Shown: positions 27,078-37,803 of the stretch, piece after piece
Numbering within the stretch: position 1 is the stretch's first letter
Layout: every line of letters begins with the position of its first letter
Origin: Methylomonas aurea
Lineage (GTDB): Bacteria; Pseudomonadota; Gammaproteobacteria; Methylococcales; Methylomonadaceae
Assembly: GCF_024505045.1 (NCBI RefSeq)
Contig: NZ_JANIBM010000001.1
Location: 186,001 to 250,000 of the forward strand
Direction of reading: 5' to 3'
Length of the DNA: 64,000 nucleotides
The notes under the pieces: generated by a model
What the model was told of the DNA's origin: nothing
The model's input: the letters and a program-made list of their open reading frames with translations, nothing else
Databases searched by the model: none
Position numbers and translations under genes: made by a program

Positions 27078-27509
27078 ATGAATCCTACCAAGACCGACGC
27101 CGATAGCCTACTGCCGCAGTTAAAGATCACGCTGCGCCTGTTGCACAACCAGGAAATCGCGATGGGGCCGGGCAAGGCGGAATTGCTGGCGGCCATTCAA
27201 AAAACCGGTTCGATCATGGCGGCCGGCAAGACCATGAATATGAGCTACCGCCGGGCCTGGCTGTTGGTGGACGTGATGAACCGCAGTTTTGCCGAACCGT
27301 TGGTGCATGCCGCCAAAGGCGGCCGCCACGGCGGCGGCACGGTATTGACGCCGATGGGTGAACGGGTTCTGGAGCAGTATTTGAAGATGGTCGATGCGGT
27401 TAACCATTCCGCGAACGCCTATCTGCCGCTGTTCTCGGGCCTGATGGCCGCAAAACAGGACGCCGTTTCGCACCAGACGGAAATCTCGGAACAGCGAAGC
27501 GCCGGTTGA
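27078..27509 (+). CDS. ModE N-terminal-domain (LysR-type winged helix) regulator
   Basis: 143 aa. Winged helix of ModE type: MGPGKAELLAAIQKTGSIMAAGKTMNMSYRRAWLLVDVMN (helix-turn-helix about residues 31-65) and a wing GGRHGGGTVLTPMGERVLEQY. The C-terminal molybdate-binding TOBE domains of full ModE are absent, so it should not sense molybdate in the usual way. Start at 27078 gives the family length; longer frame upstream unsupported. 37 bp before the MetF-like gene, same strand. Confidence 0.85.
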   Translation: MNPTKTDADSLLPQLKITLRLLHNQEIAMGPGKAELLAAIQKTGSIMAAGKTMNMSYRRAWLLVDVMNRSFAEPLVHAAKGGRHGGGTVLTPMGERVLEQYLKMVDAVNHSANAYLPLFSGLMAAKQDAVSHQTEISEQRSAG

Positions 27510-27546
27510 GCTTCGGATAAACAGACCAATCATTCCTACGAGTTGC

Positions 27547-28296
27547 ATGAACATTTCTTTCGAAATCGTCCCCCGAAGCCTGGAAGCTTTTGACGAACAA
27601 TACGCCTTTGTGCAAACCCTGAATAGCGGCATCAACATCATCAACGTGCCGGACATCCAGCGCTTCGATACCCGCAGTTGGCAATTGGCAAGCCGGGTCG
27701 ATCGCAGCCGTTTCCGCTTCATCCCGCATTTTCGGGCCATTGACTTCAAAATCGACGGCGGCGAATTGTTCCGCATCATCGAAGACTACGGCCTGGACAG
27801 CGTGTTGCTGGTAACCGGCGATCCGCCGGAGGGCTTGAAACGGGCTTTCTACAATACCGACGTGGTCGATTTGATCCGGGCCGTGCGCCGCCGCTTTCCA
27901 GAGCTAAATATTTACGCCGGTTTCGATCCGCATCGCCAGGGTTTGCAGGACGAGTGCGACTATATCTGGCGCAAGGCCGATGCCGGCGCCACCGGTTTTT
28001 TCTCGCAACCGTTTTACGATCCGCGCATGGTCGAGATTTATGCCGAGCATATGCATGGGCTGGAAACCTATATCGGCATCAGTCCGATCACGACTCAGGC
28101 CTCGCAGAATTATTGGGAAGTGAAAAATCGGGTCAAATTTCCGAAAAATTTCCGTCCGGATTACGACTGGAACGTCGAGTTCGCCAACAATCTGATCGCG
28201 ACGGCCGCCGAGACCGGTTTGCACGTCTATTTCATGCCGATCCGGATCGATTTGGGTAAATATTTCCAAAGAATCAATATCGGCACGACTAAGTGA
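27547..28296 (+). CDS. short MetF-like methylenetetrahydrofolate reductase family protein
   Basis: 249 aa, against ~290-300 for typical MetF. Starts with ISFEIVPRS (Glu6 at the position of the catalytic Glu of MetF), then NVPDIQRFDTRSWQLASRV, LLVTGDPPEG and GFDPHRQG, GATGFFSQPFYD, which follow the flavin/folate TIM barrel. Likely acts on a folate or pterin one-carbon carrier. Being shorter and divergent, it may be a paralogue with a C1-specific role rather than the methionine-pathway enzyme. Probably transcribed with the ModE-like gene. Confidence 0.8.
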   Translation: MNISFEIVPRSLEAFDEQYAFVQTLNSGINIINVPDIQRFDTRSWQLASRVDRSRFRFIPHFRAIDFKIDGGELFRIIEDYGLDSVLLVTGDPPEGLKRAFYNTDVVDLIRAVRRRFPELNIYAGFDPHRQGLQDECDYIWRKADAGATGFFSQPFYDPRMVEIYAEHMHGLETYIGISPITTQASQNYWEVKNRVKFPKNFRPDYDWNVEFANNLIATAAETGLHVYFMPIRIDLGKYFQRINIGTTK

Positions 28297-28382
28297 CGCC
28301 AACCTCCGGCCGGCCGCACTATGCCGTTGCGACCGGCAACGCTTAGAATAGCCCGGTCTTCAACCGCATCCCGACTACCGCA

Positions 28383-29150
28383 ATGAAAATCGTCTCCTGG
28401 AACGTCAACGGCATCCGCGCCGTACAAGGCAAAGGTTTTGCCGAAACCCTGGCTCGAATCGACGCCGACTGCGTATTGTTGCAAGAAACCAAGGCTCAGG
28501 AAGACCAGGTGGCGCAGGCGCTGAACGGCATCGACGGTTACCATGTCCACGCCAACTCGGCCGAGCGCAAGGGTTATTCCGGCGTCGCGCTGCTGTGCCG
28601 GCAGGAGCCGTTGCAAATTCTGCGCGACATCGGCCAAACCGACCACGATCTGGAAGGCCGGGTGATCGCCGCCGAATACGAAGGGTTTTACTTGGTGAAC
28701 GTGTATGTGCCGAATTCCGGCGACGGCCTGTCCCGGCTGGATTACCGGCAGACCTGGGACCAGGCCTTCGGCGATTATCTGGCCGATCTGCAAAGCCGCA
28801 AACCGGTGATCGTCGGCGGCGATTTCAACGTCGCCCATCAAGCCATCGACATCGCCCGGCCCAAGGCCAATTACAATAAATCGGCCGGCTACACTCAGGT
28901 GGAGATCGACGGCTTTAGCGGCATCTTGGCGCGCGGTTTGGTTGATAGCTTCCGCCATTTCCACCCTGACCAAGTGGCTTACAGTTGGTGGAGTTTCCGC
29001 GCCAACGCCCGCGAGAAAAACATCGGCTGGCGGATCGATTATCTGCTGGCCAGCGAAAGTTTGGTCCCCAGCATCCAAAGCGCCTTCATCCTGCCGGAGA
29101 TTACCGGCTCGGACCACTGTCCGGTCGGCATCGACATTCAAATCGCTTGA
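28383..29150 (+). CDS. xthA: exodeoxyribonuclease III (AP endonuclease)
   Basis: 255 aa. All motifs of the EEP superfamily Xth class: WNVNGIRA, LLQETKAQ (metal-binding Glu), NVYVPNSGDG, GGDFNVAH, YTQVEIDGF, WRIDYLLAS and GSDHCPVGIDI (catalytic Asp-His). Repairs abasic sites and trims 3' ends. The TGA stop overlaps the TTG start of a uracil-DNA glycosylase-like gene, joining two base-excision-repair steps in one transcript. Confidence 0.95.
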   Translation: MKIVSWNVNGIRAVQGKGFAETLARIDADCVLLQETKAQEDQVAQALNGIDGYHVHANSAERKGYSGVALLCRQEPLQILRDIGQTDHDLEGRVIAAEYEGFYLVNVYVPNSGDGLSRLDYRQTWDQAFGDYLADLQSRKPVIVGGDFNVAHQAIDIARPKANYNKSAGYTQVEIDGFSGILARGLVDSFRHFHPDQVAYSWWSFRANAREKNIGWRIDYLLASESLVPSIQSAFILPEITGSDHCPVGIDIQIA

Positions 29151-29752
29151 GCACGCTGCACCAGCATCGGGCCGCCTTGCTGGCCTGCCGGCGTTGTCCG
29201 GACATGGTCGGTCCGGTGGTGTGCGGCCAGCCGGTCAGGTCGCAGGTGCTGCTAATCGGCCAGGCGCCGGGCGGCAAGGAAGGCCAATTCGGCAAGCCGT
29301 TCGCCTGGACGGCCGGCAAGACACTGTTCGGCTGGTTCGCCCGATTGGGTCTAAACGAAGAACCATTTCGGCAACGGGTGTACATGGCGGCGGTGTGCCG
29401 CTGTTTCCCCGGCAAGCAGGCCGGCGGCGGCGACCGGGTGCCGAACCCTGCCGAAATCGAAAACTGCTCGGCGTGGCTGCGCGCCGAAATCGAGATATTG
29501 CAACCGCAACTGATCATCCCGGTCGGCAAGCTGGCGATCCAGCAATGGCTGAAGGCCGACAAACTCAGCGAGGTGATCGGCAAGCAATTTCGGATCGATG
29601 TCTACGGCCACGCTGCCGACCTGATCCCGCTGCCGCACCCGTCCGGCGCCTCGACTTGGCACCGCACCGAGCCGGGCATTAGCCTACTGGCCGAGGCCCT
29701 GGCCGCAATCGAACGCCATCCGGCCTGGCAAACTATTCGGCCGAGCGATTGA
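29147..29752 (+). CDS. uracil-DNA glycosylase-superfamily protein
   Basis: 201 aa from a TTG overlapping the xthA stop (TTGA). Has the family-4/5-like motifs GQAPGGKEGQFGKPFAWTAGK (motif 1) and PLPHPSGAS (motif 3), plus an N-terminal ACRRCP CxxC and further cysteines (CRCF, NCSAW) that could bind an iron-sulfur cluster. Probably removes uracil from DNA, leaving the abasic site that XthA cleaves. The 3' end overlaps leuA convergently by 20 bp. Confidence 0.85.
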   Translation: MSTLHQHRAALLACRRCPDMVGPVVCGQPVRSQVLLIGQAPGGKEGQFGKPFAWTAGKTLFGWFARLGLNEEPFRQRVYMAAVCRCFPGKQAGGGDRVPNPAEIENCSAWLRAEIEILQPQLIIPVGKLAIQQWLKADKLSEVIGKQFRIDVYGHAADLIPLPHPSGASTWHRTEPGISLLAEALAAIERHPAWQTIRPSD

Positions 29753-31397
29753 CGCCGCTGATCAGCGCCTTGATCGACGCCGTCAGCAAATTATCGTCGA
29801 TGCCGACGCCGTAACGCGGCGGCTGGCCATCCGGCCCGGCCAATTCGACGAAGGCGCAGGCGCGGGCATCGCCGCCGTGGCGGCTGGGACCGAGCGAGCG
29901 TTCTTCGTAATTGCGGATGGTCACAGCATAATCCAGCACCGCCAACGCGGCGACCGCCGCATCCAGCGGACCATTGCCGTCGCCGGCCACACAGCGCGTT
30001 GCGCCGTGCCATTGCAGTTCCAATTCGATCCGTTGGTTACCATCGATTTCGGCTAAACGGTGGCCAAGGTAACGGAGCGGCCCAGCATCCGTCAAATAAG
30101 TCGCGTTGAACAAGCGCCAGATTTGCGCATGGCCGATCTCGCCGCCGCCGGCGTCGGCCTGTTGCTGCACCACTTGAGCGAATTCGACCTGCAAGCGGCG
30201 CGGCAGGACGATGCCGTAATGGCTTTCCAACAAATGGGCGATGCCGCCCTTGCCGGATTGACTGTTGACCCGGATCACCGCATCGTAACCGCGGCCGACA
30301 TCGGCCGGATCGAACGGCAGATAAGGCACGTTCCACAAGCCGCCCGCAGTTTGCGCGGCAAAGCCTTTCTTGATCGCATCCTGGTGCGAGCCGGAGAATG
30401 CGGTGAACACCAAATCGCCGGCATAAGGCTGGCGCGGCGGTACGCTCAAGCCGGTGCAGGCTTCGAAACTGCGCGCGACCGCGTCGATGTCGGAAAAATC
30501 CAGACCCGGCGCGATGCCCTGGGTGTACAAATTCAAGGCCAACGTGACCAGATCGACGTTGCCGGTGCGTTCGCCGTTGCCGAACAAACAGCCTTCGACC
30601 CGCTCGGCGCCGGCCATCAACGCCAGTTCGGCGGCAGCCACCGCAGTGCCGCGGTCGTTGTGCGGATGCACGCTCAACACCACGCTGTCGCGGCGGGCGA
30701 TGCGGCGATGCATCCATTCGATCTGGTCGGCGTAGACGTTCGGCGTCGCGTGTTCCACCGACGACGGCAGGTTCAAAATGAGCTTGTTTTCCGGCGTCGC
30801 GCCCCAGGCTTCGACAACGGCGTCGGCCACTTCCAGCGCGTAATCCAGTTCGGTGGCGGTGAAGGTTTCCAGGCTGTATTGCAACTGCCAGTCGGTAGCG
30901 GGTTGCACGGCGGTCAATTCCTTGACCAAGCGCACCGCGTCGACCGCCATCGCCAGCACTTGGGCCTTGCTCATGCCCAGCACCAGCTCGCGGAACGGTT
31001 GCGAGGTGGCGTTGACGATATGCACGATCGCGCTGCGGGCGCCGCGCAAGCTTTCTACAGTGCGGCGTAACAACGGGGCGCGGGCATGGCTCAGCACTTC
31101 TATCGTCACGTCGTCGGGAACCCGCTGTTCGCTGATCAATTGGCGGACGAAGTCGAAATCGGTTTGCGAGGCGGACGGAAACGCCACTTCGATTTGCTTG
31201 AAGCCGATGCCGCACAAGGTTTCGAACAAGCTGAGTTTACGTGCCGCGTTCATCGGCTCGAACAAGGCCTGGTTGCCGTCGCGCAAATCGGTGCTCATCC
31301 AGATCGGGGCGTGAGCTATGGCCCGGTTCGGCCACTGCCGATCCGGCAACGCCAGCGGCGGAAACGGCCGGTATTTCACGGAAGGGTTGGCTAGCAT
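29733..31397 (-). CDS. leuA: 2-isopropylmalate synthase LeuA
   Basis: 554 aa, length of the LeuA type-2 subfamily. Catalytic TIM barrel with STDLRDGNQALFEPMNAARKL, IEVAFPSASQTDFDFVRQL, SVHPHNDRGTAVAAAELALMAG and GCLFGNGERTGNVDLVTLA, followed by the regulatory domain. Condenses acetyl-CoA with 2-oxoisovalerate, first step of leucine synthesis. AGGAG site before the ATG. Divergently transcribed from an Lrp-type regulator gene, which may control it. Confidence 0.95.
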   Translation of the reverse strand: MLANPSVKYRPFPPLALPDRQWPNRAIAHAPIWMSTDLRDGNQALFEPMNAARKLSLFETLCGIGFKQIEVAFPSASQTDFDFVRQLISEQRVPDDVTIEVLSHARAPLLRRTVESLRGARSAIVHIVNATSQPFRELVLGMSKAQVLAMAVDAVRLVKELTAVQPATDWQLQYSLETFTATELDYALEVADAVVEAWGATPENKLILNLPSSVEHATPNVYADQIEWMHRRIARRDSVVLSVHPHNDRGTAVAAAELALMAGAERVEGCLFGNGERTGNVDLVTLALNLYTQGIAPGLDFSDIDAVARSFEACTGLSVPPRQPYAGDLVFTAFSGSHQDAIKKGFAAQTAGGLWNVPYLPFDPADVGRGYDAVIRVNSQSGKGGIAHLLESHYGIVLPRRLQVEFAQVVQQQADAGGGEIGHAQIWRLFNATYLTDAGPLRYLGHRLAEIDGNQRIELELQWHGATRCVAGDGNGPLDAAVAALAVLDYAVTIRNYEERSLGPSRHGGDARACAFVELAGPDGQPPRYGVGIDDNLLTASIKALISGVNRSAE

Positions 31398-31556
31398 GGT
31401 CGGTCTCCTGTATTCGAGTTGGCGATACGATACGCCGAACCGGCAGACAGGCGATTGCGTTTATAGCGAAGATTGGCGGTAGAATTAAATTAATATTGCC
31501 AAAAAATGTCTTTTTAATTAAATTTATTGCCTTGATCAATGCGATATAGGCAATTT

Positions 31557-32030
31557 ATGGAACTTGACCGCTACGATCGGCAAATTTTGACCGTGCTGCA
31601 AGCCGACGGCCGGATCAGCAATCAGGAACTGGCCGACCGCATCGGCCTGTCGCCGTCGCCTTGTCTGCGCCGGGTACGGGTGCTGGAGGAAGCCGGCCTG
31701 ATCGTCGGCTACCGGGCGCTATTGGATGCCAAGGCTTTGGGTTTGAGTCTGACCGCGTTGGTGCAGATTTCGATGGATCGGCACACGCCGGAGCGCTTTG
31801 CCGCTTTCGAGGCAGCCGTCGCCGAGATCCCGGAGGTGATGGAGTGTCTGTTGATTACCGGCCAGGCCGCCGATTACCAGCTCAAGGTCGCGGTCAAGGA
31901 TCTGGACGCTTACCAGGAGTTGCTGCTAAAACGCATCACCGGCATTCCCGGCGTCAGCGGCGTGCATTCCAGCTTTGTACTGAGAAGAGTCGTCGATAAG
32001 ACTGCGTTTGCGGTGGCCGCGGCCGGATAA
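31557..32030 (+). CDS. Lrp/AsnC-family transcriptional regulator
   Basis: 157 aa. N-terminal helix-turn-helix (LDRYDRQILTVLQADGRISNQELADRIGLSPSPCLRRVRVLEEAGLI) and C-terminal RAM/AsnC ligand-binding domain. Upstream is a ~160-bp AT-rich region shared with divergent leuA, so leuA is a likely target. The ATG at 31557 fits the family start better than one at 31539. Confidence 0.92.
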   Translation: MELDRYDRQILTVLQADGRISNQELADRIGLSPSPCLRRVRVLEEAGLIVGYRALLDAKALGLSLTALVQISMDRHTPERFAAFEAAVAEIPEVMECLLITGQAADYQLKVAVKDLDAYQELLLKRITGIPGVSGVHSSFVLRRVVDKTAFAVAAAG

Positions 32031-32050
32031 AACGGCCGCGGCGAGGTTCT

Positions 32051-32637
<587 letters not shown>

Positions 32638-32641
<4 letters not shown>

Positions 32642-34122
32642 GCTTTGCCTCCGAGGCCGGCTTCGGCCATGCTGACGGCACGGAATACCGCGCGTCCCTT
32701 GTTCATTGTTTCATCCCATTCGTTGCGCGGGATCGAATCGTAGACGATGCCGGCGCCGGCTTGAATGTGTAAAGTTTGGTCCTTGATCACGGCGGTACGG
32801 ATCGCGATCGCGGTATCGAGATTGCCGGACCAGGAAATGTAACCGACCGCGCCGGAATAGATGCCGCGCTTGACCGGCTCCAGTTCGTCGATGATTTCCA
32901 TCGCCCTGATTTTCGGCGCGCCGCTGACGGTGCCGGCCGGAAAGGTCGCCGCCAACACGTCGAACGCGTTCTTGCCGTCCTGCAATTCGCCGGTGACGTT
33001 GGAAACGATGTGCATCACGTGCGAGTAGCGCTCGACGATCATCTTGTCGGTGAGTTTGACGCTGCCGATTTTGGCGACGCGGCCGGTATCGTTGCGGCCC
33101 AGGTCGATCAGCATCAAGTGTTCGGCAATTTCTTTCGGATCGGCCAGCAGTTCTTTTTCCAGCTCCAGATCCTGCTCGTGGGTTTCGCCGCGGCGGCGGG
33201 TGCCAGCGATCGGCCTGACCGTGACTTCGTTGTCTTCCAGCCGTACCAGAATCTCCGGCGACGAGCCGACCACGTGCAAATCGCCCAGGTTCATGAAAAA
33301 CATGTACGGCGACGGGTTCAGGCAACGCAGTGCCCGATACAAATCCAGCGGCGCGGCATTAAACGGAATCGACATGCGCTGCGACAACACCACCTGCATG
33401 CAGTCGCCGTCGGTGATGTATTGTTTGACTTTCAGTACCGCGTCTTCGAAGCCCTGCTGGGTAAAACCGGACACGAAATCGGCTTCCTGTACCTGTTTAC
33501 CGGCGCCATGCGGTTGCGGGTGGGCGTGCGGCTTGCGCAATTTTTCCACCAGCCGATCCAACCGGGCCTTGGCGTTGTGATGGGCATTGTCCTGGGCCGG
33601 ATCGGCATGGGTCAGCAGCAGCATCTTGCCGGACAGGTTGTCGAACACCAGCAAATCCTGCGACACCATCAACAGGATATCCGGCGCGCCAATCGGATCG
33701 GGTTTGCCGCTGGGTTGCAGGCGCGGCTCGATGTAACCGATGGTTTCGTAGCCGAAATAACCGACCAGGCCGCCGTTGAAGCGCGGCAAGCCGGGCACAT
33801 CCGGCACCTTGTATTGCTGGCGGAATTCTTCTATCCACTGCAACGGTTGCTGGTGCTGGAACACCTGGGTCTCGGCACCGTCGTTTTCGACGGTTATGTT
33901 ATGACCGCTGATTTTGATCCGGGTATGACAGGGCAGACCGATGATCGAATAGCGCCCCCATTGTTCGCCGCCGTGTACCGATTCGAACAGATAAGAATAC
34001 GCGCCGTCGGCCAGCTTGAGATAAGCGCTGAGCGGCGTGTCCAGGTCGGCTAAAACTTCGCGCCAGACCGGGATGCGGTTATAGCCTTGTTGGGCGTAGT
34101 CGGCAAATTGGGCGGGTGTCAT
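32638..34122 (-). CDS. trpE: anthranilate synthase component I TrpE
   Basis: 494 aa. Chorismate-binding domain with [71 protein letters not shown], and [17 protein letters not shown] at the C terminus; the N-terminal half carries the tryptophan feedback site region. Makes anthranilate from chorismate with TrpG. No leader peptide or attenuator with tandem Trp codons was seen in the short upstream space. Confidence 0.95.
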
Positions 34123-34273
34123 CGGTGGAACTCAAAATGGGGCGGCCGGGCCGCGAACAATCAAGCGGCGATTGTACCCCACAACGCGCCGAGCGGCGAA
34201 CGCCAACGCCCGCTTGCCGCCAATTTGCGGCCGATCGGCTAGAATGCCCGCTTTTTGGAACTGAGCGGACTAT

Positions 34274-35149
34274 ATGAAATTGGCGACTTTTCTGGACAAC
34301 GGCGTGCGCAAAATCGGCGCGGTGGTGGGCGATGCGGTGGTGGCCGCCGGCGCGGAGGCGCCGAACGACATGCCGGCGTTTTTGGCGGCGGGCGACTCGG
34401 CACGGCAGGCGTTGCAAGCCTTGATCGATGCCGATGCGCCGCGCATCGCGCTGACGGATGTGACGCTGTTGGCGCCGATCCCGCGCCCGGGCAAATTGCT
34501 GGGCGTAGGTTTGAATTATGCTGACCACATCGGCGAAACCGGCTTGGAAAAACCGGAATACCCGACGTTTTTCACCAAACAAAGCACCTGCGTCATCGGG
34601 CCCGGCGCGGCGATCCATATCCCGCCAATCTCGGATAAAGTCGATTACGAAGGCGAGTTGGCCATCGTCATCGGCCAGCGTTGTAAAAACGTCAGCGTCG
34701 AGAATGCCCGCTCCGTGATTGCCGGATATACGATCTGCAACGATGTGACGGCGCGCGACTGGCAGGCGCGGACGCCGACCTGGACCCTGGGTAAATCCTT
34801 CGACACCCACGGCCCGCTGGGTCCCTGGCTGATTACCGCCGACGAAATCGCCGACCCGCATAATCTGACACTGAAAACCTGGGTGGATGGCGAATTGCGC
34901 CAAAACGCCAATACCGGCGAGATGATTTTCAATTGTTACGAATTGATCGCCTATCTAAGCCAGGTCATGACCTTGGAGCCGGGCGATGTGATCAGCACCG
35001 GCACCCCGGCCGGCGTCGGCGTGAAGATGAAACCGCGCGGTTATTTGCAGCCGGGTCAAACCGTGCGCATCGAAATCGAGGGGATTGGCACGCTGAGCAA
35101 TCCGGTGATTGCCGAACCGGCCGATTTTTTGGTGCAGCCCGGAGTTTAA
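34274..35149 (+). CDS. fumarylacetoacetate hydrolase-family protein
   Basis: 291 aa. FAH fold: IPRPGKLLGVGLNYADHIGETG, DYEGELAIVIG (metal-binding Glu), GYTICNDVTARDWQ, GKSFDTHGPLGPWL and GDVISTGTPAGVG. Family members cleave C-C bonds of acylpyruvates or act as oxaloacetate tautomerase/decarboxylase; substrate here unknown. Divergent from trpE, separate transcription unit. Confidence 0.9.
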   Translation: MKLATFLDNGVRKIGAVVGDAVVAAGAEAPNDMPAFLAAGDSARQALQALIDADAPRIALTDVTLLAPIPRPGKLLGVGLNYADHIGETGLEKPEYPTFFTKQSTCVIGPGAAIHIPPISDKVDYEGELAIVIGQRCKNVSVENARSVIAGYTICNDVTARDWQARTPTWTLGKSFDTHGPLGPWLITADEIADPHNLTLKTWVDGELRQNANTGEMIFNCYELIAYLSQVMTLEPGDVISTGTPAGVGVKMKPRGYLQPGQTVRIEIEGIGTLSNPVIAEPADFLVQPGV

Positions 35150-35221
35150 GCGCCGATTAAGTCTGCCTCGATATGCTGTAGCCAACTTAATCCAAGAGGG
35201 CCACAAAGCCAAGAGGCAGCC

Positions 35222-35683
35222 ATGAAAACCTTGAAAGTCGCCGTTTTTTCGACCGTCGCCATCATCCTGTCGGGTTGTGCGACGGGCTACTACCAACGTG
35301 GCTATTCGGGTTACGGCAACGGCTATTATTCGTCGCCGGCCTATTCGCGCAGTTACGGCAGCAGTAGCTATTACAGCCCCGGCACCAGCATCACTTACGG
35401 CCGCTACTACTTGCCGCAAGGCCGGATTCACGATCACCATGACCACCACGACTGGCGTAGGCCGAACTTCGACCGCCACGACGACCGTCGCGGCGATTGG
35501 CGTGGCCGCGCACCGGATCATGATCGGGACGATCACCAGTCAGATCGGTCTGCGTGGCGAGGATATTCTTTGATGGCGCGGCCGGAACCGGCCGAAGCCG
35601 GCGGCCGCAGGGATTGGCGCGAGCGCGGCGGTGATGGCGACGGTCGTCGGTCGGGCGGATGGCGCGGACGTCGCGATCAATAA
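35222..35683 (+). CDS. His/Asp/Arg-rich putative lipoprotein
   Basis: 153 aa. Lipoprotein signal with lipobox LSGC (Cys19), then a Tyr/Gly/Ser-rich stretch (residues ~23-64) and a low-complexity His/Asp/Arg tail (HDHHDHHDWRR, DRHDDRRGDWRG). No known domain. The tail could bind metal ions or polyanions; this is speculation from composition. A RBS-like AAGAGG lies before the ATG. Convergent with kup at 13 bp. Confidence 0.65.
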   Translation: MKTLKVAVFSTVAIILSGCATGYYQRGYSGYGNGYYSSPAYSRSYGSSSYYSPGTSITYGRYYLPQGRIHDHHDHHDWRRPNFDRHDDRRGDWRGRAPDHDRDDHQSDRSAWRGYSLMARPEPAEAGGRRDWRERGGDGDGRRSGGWRGRRDQ

Positions 35684-35696
35684 TCCGCAGCTAAGG

Positions 35697-37580
35697 CTAC
35701 AACTCGATCCGAATACCCAGTTCGATGACCCGGTCGACCGGGATTTTGAAGTATTCGATCGCGCTGCTGGAATTGTGAGTCAGGAAACTGAACAGCGAGC
35801 GTCGCCATTTCGGCATCGGACTTTTGCGCCGGAATGACAGCCGCTCGCTACCGATAAAAAACGATACGGTTTTCTGGTTGATATCCAGGCCTTCATGGCA
35901 ACAAAGCTGCAGCGCACGGCGGACGTCCTGTTCCTCCTGAAAGCCGAAATACAATTTGACCCGGTAAAAGTTGCCGCTGTCGCCAAACGAACGGATTTTG
36001 ACCCGTTGCGCTTCCTCCACGTAGGGCTCCTCGCGGGTGACAATGGTCAATACAATCACCTTCTCGTGAATCACGTGGTTATGTTCCAGATTGTGCAGCA
36101 AAACCTGCGGCACACCATGAACGCTACGCGCCATATAAATCGCGGTACCGGGCACGGTAGCCAGCGGTTTGTCGCGCAAGCGTTCCTCCAAGTCTTCGAA
36201 CAGCACCCGGCGTTCGTCCAAGTAGCGAGCCAACAGTTGTTTACCTTTGATCCAGGTGGTCATCACCAAAAACAATACGGTGCCCACCACTAGCGGCAAC
36301 CAGCCGCCGTGCGGAATTTTCAGGCTGTTGGATGAGAGGAACAGCAAGTCGATGATCAGGAACGTCGATAGAAACAGAATGCTGGTGGGCTTGTTCCATT
36401 GCCACAAGCCCTGGATTACGATGAACGCCAATATCGTGTCGACGATCATGGTGCCGGTTACGGCGATGCCGTAAGCGGAAGCGAGTGCGGACGAGGATTT
36501 AAAGCTCAGTACCAAAATGAACACCGACACCATCAACAGCCAGTTGATGGTCGGCACGAACACCTGGCCCATTTCGTCGCCGGAAGTATGGCGGATGTTC
36601 ATGCGTGGGCAATAGCCCAGCAGGATGGCTTGGCGGGTCACAGAAAAAGCCCCGGAAATCACGGCTTGCGAAGCGATTACGGTCGACAGGGTGGCCAAAA
36701 CCAGCAGCGGGTAAGATGCCCACTGCGGCGCCATCAGGAAGAACGGATTTTCCACCGCTTTCGGATTGCCGATCAACAAGGCGCCCTGGCCCAGATAGTT
36801 CAACAACAGCGCCGGGAATACGAAGCCGAACCAGGCGTAGCGGATCGGTTTCAAACCGAAATGGCCCATGTCGGCATACAGCGCCTCGGCTCCGGTAATC
36901 GCCAACACCACCGCGCCCATGATCACGAAGCCCTTCCAGCCGATTTCGAGCAGCAGATTCACGGCGTAATAAGGGTTGATCGCCATCAGCACATCCGGAT
37001 GCTGGAAGATGTTGAAGACTCCGAGCAGAGCCAAGACGGTAAACCAAACGCACATCACCGGCGCAAACATGCGTCCGACCCGACCCGTGCCTTTGGCCTG
37101 GATGATGAATAACACTGCCAGCACCAGGATCGTTATCGGCGTAACGAAATGCTCCAGCCTGGGCGCGACGATCTGCAAACCCTCGACGGCACTCAGCACC
37201 GAAATGGCCGGCGTTATCATGCTGTCGCCGTAAAACAATGCCGCTCCGAGCAAACCGATCGTGATGATGAACAGTTTCCGCTCCGCGTTGTCTTTTGCGC
37301 CGTGCAAGGCCAGCGCCATCAGCGCCATAATCCCGCCCTCGCCCTTGTTGTCGGCGCGCATGATGAAGATGGCGTATTTGGTCGTCACGACCAGCGTGAT
37401 GGCCCAGAAAATCAGCGACAACACGCCCAGTACGTGAACCGTATCGGTCGGTAACCCGCCGTGAAAAACCTCTTTTACGGCATACAACGGGCTGGTGCCG
37501 ATGTCGCCGAACACGACGCCGATAGCGCTAAACGCCAACGCAGCGATTTGCTCCTTGGTCTGGGATTGTTTTGCGGACAT
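35697..37580 (-). CDS. kup: KUP-family low-affinity potassium transporter Kup
   Basis: 627 aa, typical length. About twelve membrane helices over the first ~440 residues with GVVFGDIGTSPLYAVKEVF, GALFYGDSMITPAISVLSAVEGL and ADMGHFGLKPIRYAWFG, then a cytoplasmic C-terminal domain. Potassium-proton symporter of the inner membrane. Divergent from tonB-exbB-exbD. Confidence 0.95.
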   Translation of the reverse strand: MSAKQSQTKEQIAALAFSAIGVVFGDIGTSPLYAVKEVFHGGLPTDTVHVLGVLSLIFWAITLVVTTKYAIFIMRADNKGEGGIMALMALALHGAKDNAERKLFIITIGLLGAALFYGDSMITPAISVLSAVEGLQIVAPRLEHFVTPITILVLAVLFIIQAKGTGRVGRMFAPVMCVWFTVLALLGVFNIFQHPDVLMAINPYYAVNLLLEIGWKGFVIMGAVVLAITGAEALYADMGHFGLKPIRYAWFGFVFPALLLNYLGQGALLIGNPKAVENPFFLMAPQWASYPLLVLATLSTVIASQAVISGAFSVTRQAILLGYCPRMNIRHTSGDEMGQVFVPTINWLLMVSVFILVLSFKSSSALASAYGIAVTGTMIVDTILAFIVIQGLWQWNKPTSILFLSTFLIIDLLFLSSNSLKIPHGGWLPLVVGTVLFLVMTTWIKGKQLLARYLDERRVLFEDLEERLRDKPLATVPGTAIYMARSVHGVPQVLLHNLEHNHVIHEKVIVLTIVTREEPYVEEAQRVKIRSFGDSGNFYRVKLYFGFQEEQDVRRALQLCCHEGLDINQKTVSFFIGSERLSFRRKSPMPKWRRSLFSFLTHNSSSAIEYFKIPVDRVIELGIRIEL

Positions 37581-37803
37581 AGAAAAAATCGGAAAGATAG
37601 GGGACGGGCGCGAAAATTATGCCACAGATCGCGATTTTGCCGCCAACGGCAAAGGATGGAAGTGGGGATTTAACGCGCTAAAACGTCTTAATCTATATTC
37701 GGCCTCGTCTGCCGCCCGAGTTGCGGCTGACGGGAGGGGAAGTAATAACATACAATGTATGATTAAAAACCAATCGCGCATATTTTTGTATTGAACAGCT
37801 TAT

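Noticed and set aside
32776-34053. A 425-codon frame antisense to trpE
   Set aside because: Composition is that of a GC-rich antisense shadow; trpE carries all family motifs.
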